DNA of 64,000 nt from an uncultured Sulfurimonas sp. (GTDB lineage Bacteria; Campylobacterota; Campylobacteria; Campylobacterales; Sulfurimonadaceae): the NCBI RefSeq assembly GCF_963662755.1, contig NZ_OY759725.1, positions 2,307,781-2,371,780 of the forward strand. Reading direction: 5' to 3'. Below are positions 47,255 to 57,359 of the stretch, piece by piece. A model generated the notes under the pieces. It did not search any database and was not told the DNA's origin. It saw nothing but the letters and a program-made list of their open reading frames with translations. Position 1 is the stretch's first letter. Every line of letters begins with the position of its first letter. Made by a program: the position numbers and the translations under genes.

Positions 47255-48028
47255 ATGTTTTCTAACTTTTTTATTAAAAGACCTGTTTTTGCATCTGTTA
47301 TAGCTATACTAATTGTTTTAGCTGGTGTGATTGCTATGAGAGTTTTGCCTATTGGAGAGTATCCTAGAGTTATTCCTCCACAAATTGTAGTTACTGCTGC
47401 ATACCAAGGAGCTAGTGCGCAAACTATCTCAAAAACAGTGGCAGCTCCACTAGAAGAACAAATAAACGGCGCTAAAGATATGCTCTATATGAGTTCAATG
47501 TCTGCGGATAATGGTACACTTAATATCAATATATTTTTTGAAGTTGGAACAAATCCTGATGATGCAAAAATAGATGTAAACAATCGTGTTCAAGCAGCAC
47601 TCTCAAAACTACCCGAACAAGTTCAAAGACAAGGTGTAGTAGTTAATGAGAAGTCGCCAGATATGCTTCAAGTTATAATCTTAAACTCACCAAAACAAAC
47701 TAGAAGTGTTAGCTTCTTATCAAACTATGCTCTTTTAAATATAGTAGATGATTTAAAAAGAGTTAAGGGGATTGGAGATGTAGTTATCTTTGGTGCAAAA
47801 GATTACTCTATGAGAATCTGGATAGACCCTTCAAAACTTAAAAAATACTCTCTTACTGTTAATGATTTAATTAGCTCAATAAGAGAGCAAAATGAGCAAT
47901 ATGCTGCAGGAAAATTATCAGCAGATCCGATTTCAAACAAAGAGATGTTTACATATACCATCGAGACACCACAAAGATTTAGTGAAGCATCGGAATTTTC
48001 ACAGATTATTATAAAATCTAATGAAGAT
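47255..48028 (+). CDS. RND multidrug efflux pump, cut off after 258 residues
   Basis: The N-terminal part matches HAE1/AcrB-type inner-membrane pumps: NFFIKRPVFASVIAILIVLAG, YPRVIPPQIVVTAAYQGASA, PLEEQINGAKDMLYMSSMSAD and EFSQIIIKSNED. The family continues with GS..VRLKDVA and about 1030 residues in all. Here the similarity stops at residue 257-258 and the frame runs on for 25 unrelated residues to 48103. From this point base composition also changes. I take about 48,025 as the junction to foreign DNA, so the gene is truncated by the join, not naturally short. Confidence 0.93.
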
Positions 48029-48035
48029 GTGTGGC
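48025..48035. other. Join between two genomes
   Basis: The RND reading frame loses family similarity here, the AT-rich codon usage ends, and everything to the right has a higher GC content, other gene families and many frameshifts. No insertion-sequence end, integrase or attachment repeat is seen. The most likely cause is assembly of two different genomes into one contig. Confidence 0.7.
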
Positions 48036-48045
48036 GTAATATTAC

Positions 48046-48071
48046 TTACCCCTGTTTCTGCGGATTATTTT
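48046..48071 (-). repeat. Copy of the serpin gene end
   Basis: The 26 bases at 48046-48071 resemble the last 26 bases of the serpin gene at 48107-48132, with only a few mismatches. On the minus strand the first copy reads NNPQKQG-stop and the second INPQVQG-stop. It may be the tail of a second, lost serpin gene. The match is short. Confidence 0.4.
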
Positions 48072-48106
48072 TAATACAAGAAGCTTCGGAAAAAGTTCAG
48101 TGATGT

Positions 48107-49411
48107 TTACCCCTGTACCTGTGGATTAATTATTCGTCCCATAAAGAGGGTTGTACCTGTTTCCGTATCCCTTATCAGGAATATGAACGGACGGTTAACC
48201 GTAAAATCTATCGGTTTTTGAGTGGGAATCCCTGTCGGCATAGCAACGATTGTGACTGCAGCTGCCTCGGTGCCTTCTTCGGTTACAGTTATTGTTGCTT
48301 TATGGAAGACATCGCTGATAAAAATTCCGGGGGCTATACCCGAAAAATCTGCGGCAGGTGAAAAAGCATTCGGCATGCCCATTGAGGAGAGAGTGGTGCT
48401 CAGGTTCACCGGTGCGGATTCGAATTCAAATTTTGGTAATTTCAGCGAAACGGTACGCCACGAAAACGAATCGATAATTTCGTTCAGTTTTTCAGGTGTA
48501 AGCGAACGGTCGATTTCCTCAAAAAAGCCCGAATGCGGCAGCACCACAACCATCGACATATTGCCTTTGTACGGTTTTTCCAGTGCCTGGTAATGTGTTC
48601 CTCCGGTATAACCAACCTCCCCTGTTTTTGCCATCATAGGAACCGAAACACTGCTGCCATCAGGCAGGAAAAAGTCATTTTCCTGGGTAGAGGCACTAAC
48701 AAAGGGAACCTGCCATTCCGCATTGAAATATATGGCATTTGCGAGAACAAGTTTTGTATCTGATTTCAGCATTTGAGGCGATACGATTTTTTCGATTTTA
48801 TGCCCTGTCTGTTTGCTAACCCATGAATTGATTTCCCCGCTCGATTTTTCCGGTGAACCTTTAAAATCGATATATTCAAGTGATGATCCGTAATTGTCTC
48901 TGAGTATTTCATTGAAACCGGCAGTAACTTTAAGTCCTTTCTGCATCCATAAAGCATTGGCGATGTGCAGCCTGAAACCGGAATCGGCAGATCGTTTACT
49001 GCGGTTTGTCAACTTTTCGTTCAGGACATGAAAAGCACCATGCAGCTTTTTATCGGGAAGACCGAAGCACAGTGTTTGTTTCATTTGCTGCGCCGTTTCG
49101 TTTCGTGCACCGGCATAAGTCATGGAGAGTGAGGTAGAAATACTAAAGGGTGAGTTAAAGAGGTTTCCCGGACTGTCATGTAACGATTGATAAAGGTTAA
49201 CTGCGAATGTGTTATTATTTGCCACTAATTCGGAGATTTCAGGATTTTGCTGTGCCGTTGATCTAAAATCACGTTTGTATTTTGCAATTTCTTTAGCCGT
49301 TGCTGGTACAGTATCGCTCATGTCGGCATATACACCTTCAGAAAACTGAATTACTGCACTGCAAAAGAATAACATGCAGACGGCTGGAACAGAACGTCGA
49401 CAATATTTCAT
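48107..49411 (-). CDS. Secreted serpin (serine protease inhibitor)
   Basis: I start at the ATG at 49411, after a GGAG site, giving 434 residues with a signal peptide (about 1-27). The serpin fold is complete: NLFNSPFSISTSLSMTYAGA near residue 80, LVLANAIYFNAEW, and DVFHKATITVTEEGTEAAAV. The hinge EEGTEAAAVT at residues 378-387 is the small-residue sequence of inhibitory serpins, so this one can probably trap proteases. The reactive bond lies in IVAMPTGIPT but its exact P1 residue is unclear. The closing NRPFIFLIRDTETGTTLFMG is normal. Confidence 0.92.
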   Translation of the reverse strand: MKYCRRSVPAVCMLFFCSAVIQFSEGVYADMSDTVPATAKEIAKYKRDFRSTAQQNPEISELVANNNTFAVNLYQSLHDSPGNLFNSPFSISTSLSMTYAGARNETAQQMKQTLCFGLPDKKLHGAFHVLNEKLTNRSKRSADSGFRLHIANALWMQKGLKVTAGFNEILRDNYGSSLEYIDFKGSPEKSSGEINSWVSKQTGHKIEKIVSPQMLKSDTKLVLANAIYFNAEWQVPFVSASTQENDFFLPDGSSVSVPMMAKTGEVGYTGGTHYQALEKPYKGNMSMVVVLPHSGFFEEIDRSLTPEKLNEIIDSFSWRTVSLKLPKFEFESAPVNLSTTLSSMGMPNAFSPAADFSGIAPGIFISDVFHKATITVTEEGTEAAAVTIVAMPTGIPTQKPIDFTVNRPFIFLIRDTETGTTLFMGRIINPQVQG

Positions 49412-49577
49412 TGTGATACACTCCATAACTGTATTAGTCATTTACAGGGCCGGAAAAAATATGATGAATTTTACCTATTAAGAACAAAAGGAACTTGAAA
49501 GTTCTTTCTTCATTAACTTTATGTACTTCATGGTAAAAAATGCAATCCTTTCATATGCTTTGCCGACTCTTATGTCC

Positions 49578-51032
49578 TCAATCCTCAGGAAGTGGCGGTT
49601 TCTGGTTCAGCGGAACAGCACAGGTATAGGTGAAATCTTTGGTGCTTTCCCTGAATTCTGTTTTGGCTTCCTCGACAATCTTTGTGTTCATGAACGCCTC
49701 GATTGCACTGGTCGCCAGCGTTTGGGCCGCCGTATGCATGCCTTTAAACCCGGCACTGCAGCCCGAACTCGATGATACGGCCCAACTGTGCCAGGGAACT
49801 CCCGCAGGAGTAGTCGTTATGCCCAGTTCTCCCGATATGGGGACAAGCCAGCTTACATCGGCGACATCAGTCGATCCTCCACCGGTAGTTTCCTTGTCCG
49901 AATACTCGGGGATATCGTTCAGTAAACCCTTTTCGGGAACACCAAGATTACGCTGCATTTCCTTTGCATATTCCTGGTCTTCTTCGGTGAATTTCGGCGG
50001 GCCGACAAACCGCAGATTTTTGTCGAGTAGCTTTGTCAGAGCATGGTTAGGCAGGTATTCATAACATCCGGTTAAAAGATTGACCTCCATTTCGGTTTCG
50101 GTCATAAGGGCCGCACCCTCGGCGCATTTCAGAACCCAGTTATATACATGATCGACTCCGGGGCGGTCGACATCGCGCACGAAATACCACACCTTAGCAT
50201 AATCCGGGACAATGTTTGGCGCTTCTCCGCCGTGAGGTATACTGTAATGAATACGGACAGTCGGTTTTACATGCTCACGCATATAGTTCACGCCGGTGTT
50301 CATCAATTCCACCGCATCGAGTGCACTTCTGCCGTTCCACGGATCTCCGGCGCCGTGAGCGGTTTTTCCTCTGAAAATAACCTCAAAATTGTTCATGGCA
50401 ATCGTTTTTGCCAGTTTAGCCTTGTTTTCAGCCGATGGGTGCCAGGTAAAACAGATATCGAGGTCATCGAACACGCCTGCCTTAGCCATATAGATTTTTC
50501 CCGCAAGAGTTTCTTCCGCCGGGCACCCGAATAATTTGATTGTGCCTTTCAAATTGTGTTCTGCCATGACATTTTTAGCCGCTATAGCTGCCGCGGTACT
50601 GCCTGTGCCAAAAAGGTTGTGGCCGCAGCCATGGCCGGGTTTTCCCTGTTCAATCGGATCTTTGGTGGTGCCTCCCGGTTTCTGCGACAAACCCGGCAGC
50701 GCATCGTACTCGGCCAGAATACCGACAACCGGATAACCGGAACCGTAAGTAGCCACAAAAGCGGTAGGAATATCTGCGACACCACGTTCCACGGCAAATC
50801 CCTGCTTTTCCAGCATGTCCGCAAGAAGTTTGGCAGATTTGTGTTCTTTGAATGCGGTTTCCGCATATTCATTGATTTTCCCCGCCGCATCGTCGAATTG
50901 GGCCTCGTTGCTTTCGAGCCAGGCGACCGCTTCACGTTTGTAGGCGTCCGGATTTTTCTGTGCCGTTATTGAAAGCGGAATGAGCATGAAAATACACATA
51001 TATATGACGATGGTTGTAGTACTTTTGGACAT
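49578..51032 (-). CDS. Secreted M20-family amidohydrolase (AbgB-like)
   Basis: I start at the ATG at 51032, just after a GGAGG site, giving 484 residues with a signal peptide (about 1-25). The metal-binding GHGCGHNLFGTGS lies near residue 135, and further motifs include AEYDALPGL, CPAEET, FRGKTAHGAG and HSWA near the end. These match the p-aminobenzoyl-glutamate utilisation subunit B group, which splits amides. A secreted member suggests peptide or amide scavenging. It is co-oriented with the serpin but 166 bases away. Confidence 0.9.
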   Translation of the reverse strand: MSKSTTTIVIYMCIFMLIPLSITAQKNPDAYKREAVAWLESNEAQFDDAAGKINEYAETAFKEHKSAKLLADMLEKQGFAVERGVADIPTAFVATYGSGYPVVGILAEYDALPGLSQKPGGTTKDPIEQGKPGHGCGHNLFGTGSTAAAIAAKNVMAEHNLKGTIKLFGCPAEETLAGKIYMAKAGVFDDLDICFTWHPSAENKAKLAKTIAMNNFEVIFRGKTAHGAGDPWNGRSALDAVELMNTGVNYMREHVKPTVRIHYSIPHGGEAPNIVPDYAKVWYFVRDVDRPGVDHVYNWVLKCAEGAALMTETEMEVNLLTGCYEYLPNHALTKLLDKNLRFVGPPKFTEEDQEYAKEMQRNLGVPEKGLLNDIPEYSDKETTGGGSTDVADVSWLVPISGELGITTTPAGVPWHSWAVSSSSGCSAGFKGMHTAAQTLATSAIEAFMNTKIVEEAKTEFRESTKDFTYTCAVPLNQKPPLPED

Positions 51033-51370
51033 TGTTCCTCCTTCGAAGTGATTTATAAACGTATTTTTATACATACAAATATAATGGTTAGGATAGCGGT
51101 TACAATAAAAAATTACGGTTTCGTAAAAGATGTAACTATTCCTGTATTATAGTGTAAAAAAGCTTGTATACCGCACAGAATTTATATTAATCTATATAAA
51201 TTGGGGAGAAATCGGATTTTTGATTGATTTCAAGAAGCAACAGCAAGCTAAAGCATGCTGTTGTATTTATAATCCACACCAACTGACTGCTTTAGCTGTC
51301 TGTTTTGGTGTCTCATGTCTGAACAAGATTTGAATTACGTTTTAATCATACATAATCCTAAGGAAAGACA
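51033..51370. other. Intergenic region with a hairpin
   Basis: This 338-base gap lies between divergent genes. It is AT-richer than the flanking coding DNA. CAACAGCA at 51238-51245 pairs perfectly with TGCTGTTG at 51256-51263 around a ten-base loop, in a position to be a regulatory or leader hairpin of the gene at 51371. I see no confident promoter box. Confidence 0.5.
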
Positions 51371-53094
51371 ATGAAAGATTTAAATCACCGCGTTGATTTC
51401 TGTATAGTCGGAGGTGGACTTTCCGGCATGTGTGCGGCCATCGCAGCGGCACGTCACGGGGCAAAGGTAGCTCTCATCCAGGACAGGCCGGTACTCGGCG
51501 GCAATACATCGAGCGAAATCCGTATGCACATCTGCGGGGCACACGGGAAAAACAACCGTGAAACCGGAATTGTCGAGGAAATCCAACTTGAGAACTGTTA
51601 CCGTAACCCGCTCTCAAACTATTACATCTGGGACAGCGTCTTGTATGAGAAGGTCAGGTTCGAGCCGAACATATCGCTGTTTTTGAACTGCACCTGTCAT
51701 GATATCGAGATGGACGGAAACCGGATTCGCGCTATCAAGGCATGGCAGTTAACCACCGAAACACGGCATCGTATCGAGGCAAACCTGTTCTCCGACTGTT
51801 CGGGCGATTCCATACTCGCACCGCTGTCCGGTGCAAAGTTCCGCATAGGCCGTGAGGCACAAAGGGAATTCGATGAGGACATCGAGCCGCCGGTGGCCGA
51901 TAAAAAAACCATGGGAATGAGCTGCCTGATTCAGGCACGTGAGGACCGACCGGCCTCAGACGTTTATTTCCGCCGAAATGGGCGAATGTCTATGACAGCG
52001 AGGATGACCTGCGAACCGTGACCATGATGTCCGCACAACCAATTTCTGGTGGATCGAACTGGGCGGTGAGGACGATTCCATTCATGACACGGAGGAAATT
52101 GCGTGACGAGCTGTTGAAAATTGCGTTCGGTATCTGGGATCACATCAAAAACCGGGGCGATCACGGCGCCGATAACTGGGTACTTGAATGGATCGGATTC
52201 TTCCGGGTAAACGTGAGAGCAGAAGGTATATCGGCGACCACATTCTGAATCAGAACGATGTCCGTGCCGAGGGCAAATTCGATGACCTCGTGGCGTACGG
52301 CGGCTGGACCATGGATGACCACAATCCCGGCGGTTTCAGATATCCCGGGCAGCCCACGACATTTCATCCCGCACCGTCACCGTTCGGTATCCCATACCGC
52401 AGCCTCTACTCGTTCAATATCGGGAACCTGTTCTGCGCAGGCCGTAACATCAGCGCAAGCCATGCCGCCATGAGCGCAACACGGGTTATGGCAACCTGCG
52501 CAACGCTGGGGCAGGCTGTGGGAACCGCCGCGGCTATTGCGGTACGTGATTCGTTAACTCCACGCGAGGTCTATCAAAAAAGAATCGGCGAACTCAAGCA
52601 AACGCTCATGGACGACGACTGCTATCTGCCCTGGAACGGCCGTGAAATTCCGGAACTGACCCCGTAAGGCACAGCTCAGTTCTTCGGACGGCGACCCGAC
52701 GGTGCTTATTAACGGCAAGGACCGACCCATAGGTGATGAGGATAACGGCGTATACCTGTCGCTGGGCGGCTGGCTGCTGTTTGTGTTCAAGCAGCCCGAA
52801 AAGGTTCGTGAAGTACGGATGATATTCGACAGCGACCTCAACAGAATCATTCGCATGAGATCGAACTATCCGCTCGATATGGAACGCCGTGTCGTGCCGG
52901 AGACGCTGGTAAAATCATTCAGAATCGAAGCGAAAAACGGAAACGGGACATGGTCGACGGTGTATACCGAAACCAACAATTATCTGCGGCTGGCCCGTGC
53001 GCCGCTCAATGTAAAAACCAATGCCATTCGGTTTGTCCCGGAAGCTACATGGGGCGCCGGAAAAGCTCACCTGTTCGCCTGTGATGTACGATAG
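51371..53094 (+). pseudogene. FAD-dependent oxidoreductase, broken by frameshifts
   Basis: The start (MKDLNHRVDFCIVGGGLSGM, a GxGxxG FAD motif, at 51371) follows an AAGGAAAG site. Similarity to the FAD_oxidored family continues in three frames: frame one to about 51960, another around 52030-52200 (ELLKIAFGIWDHIKNRG), a third from 52188 (FCAGRNISASHAAMSATRVM, the second FAD motif), and a last one from 52702 (EAKNGNGTWSTVYTETNNYL) to 53094. At least four single-base changes and one stop are needed to rejoin it. It could be a sequencing fault or a decayed gene. Such enzymes are common in sugar- and glycan-degrading FCB bacteria. Confidence 0.75.
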
Positions 53095-53110
53095 AAGAGG
53101 AGTGCCTAAT

Positions 53111-54449
53111 ATGCAGTTTTACAAACGCCTGAATCTTTCACTTATGCTGCTTCTGATTTTCACCGCCGGTTTTGCCGTAGCTCAGGACGGCTGGTATACC
53201 GAGGGGTGATTATGCCCACAAAACACGGATTCAAGCTTACACTGGTCAATACGCTCAATTTCGACCGTCAGGACTGCCCGATAGTGATCACCCGTGACGA
53301 GATGCCGCTCAAAAATCTCGAGGAAATGGGTGTCACCGTGGTCGATCCCTCTCTTCCGGCACGGCCTATGCCCTCCGCCGAAGTTCTCAAGAAACAGGGC
53401 GGGCACCATATCCGTGAGGAAACCAACGGCCAGCAATTGTTCTACCAGATGGATGACCTCGACCGTGACGGCATCTGGGACGAACTCTATTTCCAGACCG
53501 ACATAAAGGCCAACGAACGCAAGACAATGTATCTCTATATCGGGTTCAATCAGCGCGGCTGGAATGAGCACGGAACCCATGCGACAATCGGCAGCTACTG
53601 CCACCACATGATACCTTTCTGGGAGTCGGCTCATGTCGGCTGGAAACTCTGGTACCGTGACACCTGCGATGTATTCGGCAAGCGCAAGGGAGTTCTGATG
53701 TCGAACCTGCTGTGTATGCAGAATCTGGACGGGTACGGTGTGTCGTACACCTCCCATGATTATGGTTCCGATATACAGCGAGTTGCCGAAACCTTCGGCG
53801 GCGGGCGCTATCTGCCTGTTCGAATTTCCCGCTTTCGCCGATTCGGTATCGCGCCCCCGGTTTACCCCGAACGCGGATAAACGTGAGAATAAAAGCTGGA
53901 ATCTGCCCCCGACGGTAGACACACGGTACGCCTATGAGGTGGTTGTGAACGGGCCGGTTCGCAGCATGATCAAGGCGAAAACCATGAACTGGGATTCCGG
54001 CAACGGTTTCTACGAACTCGAGCAACTCTATACGGTGTACACCAACCAGAGCTATTCGACCTGCAAGGTAAACTACACGAAGTTTTTCCCGCTGAAAGAC
54101 GGCGTAATGTTCGGCTGCGGTATCAGGAAGAACGGCATGGAATTCGAAAGCTATCAGGACGGCAACATAGCCATAACCATGGGGCATGACGAACTTTTCC
54201 GACCCGGACGATCCCGACGGCAAAAAATATGTCGTGGATTTTGTCGGCAACGCCCTTGTGGTGAAAGACATGTACAAGCCGGAGTACCGGTATCTCAAGG
54301 GATTCGGCGGCAATCACACGTTCCGTATACCGCAAACCGACGACCTGTCATACGAATACATGATTTTCGCTGCATGGAGCGAGGGTGCGGTGTATAACAC
54401 CCCGGAATTGTTCAAGGAATATGTCATCAAAACGGAGAAAAGAGTATAA
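53111..54449 (+). pseudogene. Secreted DUF4861 protein, broken by frameshifts
   Basis: A signal peptide (MQFYKRLNLSLMLLLIFTAG) starts at 53111 after an AGAAGAGG site. The family-like body continues in a second frame (about 53206-53800: LVNTLNFDRQDCPIVITRD, MDDLDRDGIWDELYFQ, GFNQRGWNEHGTHATIG), a third (to about 54190: TVDTRYAYEVVVNGPVRSM) and a fourth (VDFVGNALVVKDMYKPEYRY, ending 54449). DUF4861 proteins are secreted and often linked to polysaccharide use. Three single-base shifts separate the parts. It follows the oxidoreductase by 17 bases, so they were probably one operon. Confidence 0.75.
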
Positions 54450-54749
54450 CAATCGGTGAAGGTCAGGTTTGAGGGAGTGGAGAGGAAGTGAAGGGGGAAA
54501 GGAATAGCTAATGCTGTCTTTTGAAATGTTGGTATTAATTTAATATTTTGCTTGACATGTTTGCATAATGACAATATTATGTACATTAAAGTGGTAAGTT
54601 CTGCTGATAGTTTGTAGAGAATTATATTTGTTTGGGGTTTTATGCATATCAAATAGGTGTATATGGATTCTTAGTGTAGAAAAATGTAAAAGCAAAACTT
54701 GTCAAATTTTTCATAGGATTGCGTTTAGTAAGAACCAGTGGATATTAAA
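54450..54749. other. Intergenic region at the start of an AT-rich strip
   Basis: The first 60 bases are a purine-rich GGAG/GAAG stretch after the DUF4861 gene. The rest is AT-rich and contains a strong promoter-like sequence at 54552-54580, listed separately. No coding sequence is recognised. Confidence 0.5.
54552..54581 (+). promoter_or_regulatory. Sigma-70 promoter with overlapping dyad
   Basis: TTGACA at 54552-54557 and TATTAT at 54575-54580 are 17 bases apart. CATAAT at 54564-54569 and ATTATG at 54576-54581 form a perfect inverted repeat over the -10 region, a plausible repressor site. It is placed to drive the broken gene starting at 54750. Confidence 0.6.
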
Positions 54750-55864
54750 ATGGACGATGAAATTATAATAAAAACTCAGTAATCCCATTAAGATTGATCT
54801 TGCAAATGCTAAAAACTTATCTGACTTATCTGACGATGAAGCTAAAAGTATTGGCGTAAAGGGCTTTTAAATTACCTGAAGCGGAAATTGCATACCTGAA
54901 AATATTATCCGACACAATGGTTAATAGCTTCATTATGAAGCATAATCCAAATATATTTACTGAAGGATTATCGTACATACAACCAACAGATTATGTTGGG
55001 GTTGATATCCATTCGACAATACAGCTTGACAGTTCAGCACTTCTCAACCACATAAAAAAGAGTCTATTCTTCTTTGATAAATTGATTTTTAGTTTTGGTT
55101 TTTTTGATTCTCAAAGCTATAGGTACAGTTATAATGTTTTAAAGATATTAGAACACTTAAATTGGTTAACAAAGAAAACTATATAATCACACTTAATTAC
55201 ATTGAAGATTTGCCAGATTCAAATGAAATTGAACGTGACTTTGACATCTTACAAAGGAAAAAAATCTCCTCCAATAAGAAAGAGAATGGTATTGCCTATA
55301 GATATACTAAGAAGATATTCTTGGATTTCGTTGCAAGGTTTATACGGAGTTCAATTAAGCGTAATTATGATTTTCAAACCTATCCTATTATACCTTCTTT
55401 TATATCAACGGATTTAGATTTCAAATCAAAGAATAATTCTGTTTTAAACCTAATTATCGAAAGTTTTCCTGTTCCTGATGACAGGGTCACTTTCGATGAG
55501 ATATTTAACTTTAAAGAAAAATATCGTTCGGAATTACTGGAATTTAGAGCATATATTGTCAAATTAACCCAAGGAGATAAACCTTGCAACGAAATCATAA
55601 ATGAGATAAATAGGAAACTTTTAGTATTTGAAGAGGGTCTGAAAAACATGAAAATCAAATATCGTCTCGACCCAACTTGAGACAATTTCAACATTGCCTG
55701 GTAAAATATGGCCATGGAAATGGGATGAGTTAATTTCAAGTCCTATCAAGTTGTACAGGAATTATATTAATTTACGTTTTGATGAGTTAAAACTTGAGGG
55801 AAGAGAAGTAGCATATATATCCAAATTAGAAAAATACTTTAAATTGATTCTGATTCTCAACTAA
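54750..55864 (+). pseudogene. Unknown protein gene, broken
   Basis: A reading frame can be pieced together over 1.1 kb with several frameshifts: MDDEIIIK at 54750, IKIDLANAKNLSDLSDDEAK near 54790, MKHNPNIFTEGLSYIQPTDY near 54935, IITLNYIEDLPDSNEIERDF near 55180, and KIWPWKWDELISSPIKLYRN ending at 55864. It is mostly alpha-helical-looking and AT-rich. I do not recognise the family. The AT-rich codon use differs from the flanking genes, which suggests acquisition by transfer. Confidence 0.5.
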
Positions 55865-56068
55865 TTTGATCTATAGCGATGTATATAGAGGTAATATGAC
55901 AAATTGTTTTGTAATTTGTAACGGACACCTGATTTAATTTAAAATTTCATTGCAATCAGACCAAAAAAGCTACCTCTTTCCCCATCTGGTGAGTTCCGCA
56001 TTAAACGGCCAAATACATTTGCATAACTATACAATTTAATTATTTTTATTAGATTATAAAATCCGAAC
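55865..56068. other. AT-rich non-coding stretch
   Basis: This 204-base stretch follows the broken unknown gene and precedes the nucleotidyltransferase relic. I see no gene, clear repeat or promoter in it. Confidence 0.4.
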
Positions 56069-56218
56069 TTAATAATAACTATTCTGAAAAATGAATTACT
56101 ACAACTTCAGGATGATTATTCCGTTGCAACGCTGGAAATATTTGGTTCGTATGTCAGGAATGAGCAAAATACTGATTATTATAATATTACACTTTATTAT
56201 ATGGCTTCGATAGCTTAA
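56069..56218 (+). pseudogene. Nucleotidyltransferase-domain relic
   Basis: The frame reads KNELLQLQDDYSVATLEIFG followed by SYVRNEQN, the typical GSxARGE-type loop of small MNT nucleotidyltransferases (antitoxin partners of HEPN toxins). The catalytic DxD that should follow is lost and a stop comes at 56218. Only about 30 residues are recognisable. It is a fragment. Confidence 0.55.
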
Positions 56219-56282
56219 TATTGGTTCTTGGTAAAGAAAACTGTATAAACCATAGTTTGACACAAAAAAAAGAACGTTAACT

Positions 56283-56656
56283 TTGAATAATGAAGCGATT
56301 ATTCTGACAATTATCTCCTCGCTGTTGTCTGGATTCCTTGGAGTTTTCAATCTCGTCGTGGTTTTATGCCAGACTGGAAAGAAGAAGAATAAAAATAGAA
56401 ACAGCGAGAAAAATGTTTGGTAAATAGGCACAACATTTCAGGGGATGCTTTCCAAGAAGCAATGAACGAAGTTCTAATTGTCTTCTCCGATAACCAAATG
56501 ATAATCGATTTAGTACAGGAATTATTCACAGTAGTGGAGACTCCTCTTACCGCTCGGCCACAGAAAGCAGCAGATGAGGCGCTGATCAAGCTAATGAAAG
56601 CTATTTGTAAAAATATAGGCATTAATATAAAAACTTGCCAGATTCCTATTATCTAA
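56283..56656 (+). pseudogene. Small membrane-anchored protein, frameshifted
   Basis: A TTG-initiated frame gives one hydrophobic N-terminal segment (AIILTIISSLLSGFLGVFNL), then loses its frame near 56400-56415, where an A-rich run occurs. It resumes as ISGDAFQEAMNEVLIVFSDN and IKLMKAICKNIGINIK, ending 56656. The order (helix, cytoplasmic helical domain) resembles DUF6680-type small proteins, but only loosely. Function unknown. Confidence 0.4.
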
Positions 56657-56863
56657 AATTTTTCAAAGTACCCAAGGTACCTAATAATAACTTTCACTCG
56701 TAAAGCAATTAGAAATCCTCTGTGCGATCAACGTACTATAAGATAATTTTTGAGAACAAGGAGGTATTACATTAAGTTATAGGAAAAAAGACGTGCACAA
56801 CAACTGGTTATTACGGACATCGGAAACGTCAAAGTTTATCAATACTGTTAAAAACCTATTTCC

Positions 56864-57081
56864 ATGCGTAAAGCGTATGAAAACAAAAATCCAAAGACGA
56901 AAAGACTGATGCGCTTCGTTTCCATTATGACCTCTCCGGTTTACTAAAAAATGGAGTGCAGGGGAAATATGTAGACCGTTATCAGGAAGGTACGAACCTG
57001 GTATTACTGGCTCATGATGTTGCTGAGGAATTTCCGACAGAAGCATCTGTCAATGAAGCTCTTCGTCTCGTCTCCAGTTGA
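56864..57081 (+). pseudogene. Antitoxin-like protein relic
   Basis: From an ATG at 56864, one frameshift near 56885 restores a frame KSKDEKTDALRFHYDLSGLL, then VQGKYVDRYQEGTNLVLLAH and EFPTEASVNEALRLVSS, ending at 57081. The GKYxxRYxxGTNxVLLxxDVAxxFPxxxxVNEALR pattern is that of small antitoxin-like proteins common in environmental bacteria. No intact toxin gene is beside it. Confidence 0.6.
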
Positions 57082-57195
57082 GACAAATCCCTGCAAAAAA
57101 AATCACCGAACAAACGCATTGATGGTGCTACAGAGCACAGATTTTTAATAGAATTGATGCCCTGTACGATATTGTGTAATGAATGAGTCCATATG

Positions 57196-57321
57196 CCCTC
57201 ACCCCTTTGATTCCCCTCTCCCAAATGGGAGAGGGGCACGCTTCGAACGTTTGGAGTATGGCCCTCCCTCGCCCGTGCTGAGCCTGTCGAAGCATGGGAG
57301 AGGGAGTCAGGAGGGTGAGGG
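57196..57321. repeat. REP-like nested inverted-repeat element
   Basis: The element has outer ends CCCTCACCC and GGGTGAGGG, an inner palindrome CCCCTCTCCCA-AA-TGGGAGAGGGG (57213-57236) and a second GGGAGAGGG arm near the right end. The stretch TGCTGAGCCTGTCGAAGCA at 57276-57294 is a common environmental REP-type sequence. It lies in a gap before the SIMPL gene. The likely parent is a small non-autonomous repeat family. Confidence 0.7.
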
Positions 57322-57359
57322 AATGTTTTACAGTTATCCACCCCAAAAAAGGAAACCAC

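Noticed and set aside
49521..54400. Many overlapping long frames on the opposite strands
   Set aside because: They are shadows of the higher-GC coding DNA, with no family similarity and biased composition.
55900..55960. Possible insertion-sequence end (ACGGACACC) in the relic strip
   Set aside because: A single short motif without a transposase, inverted partner or target duplication does not support a mobile element.
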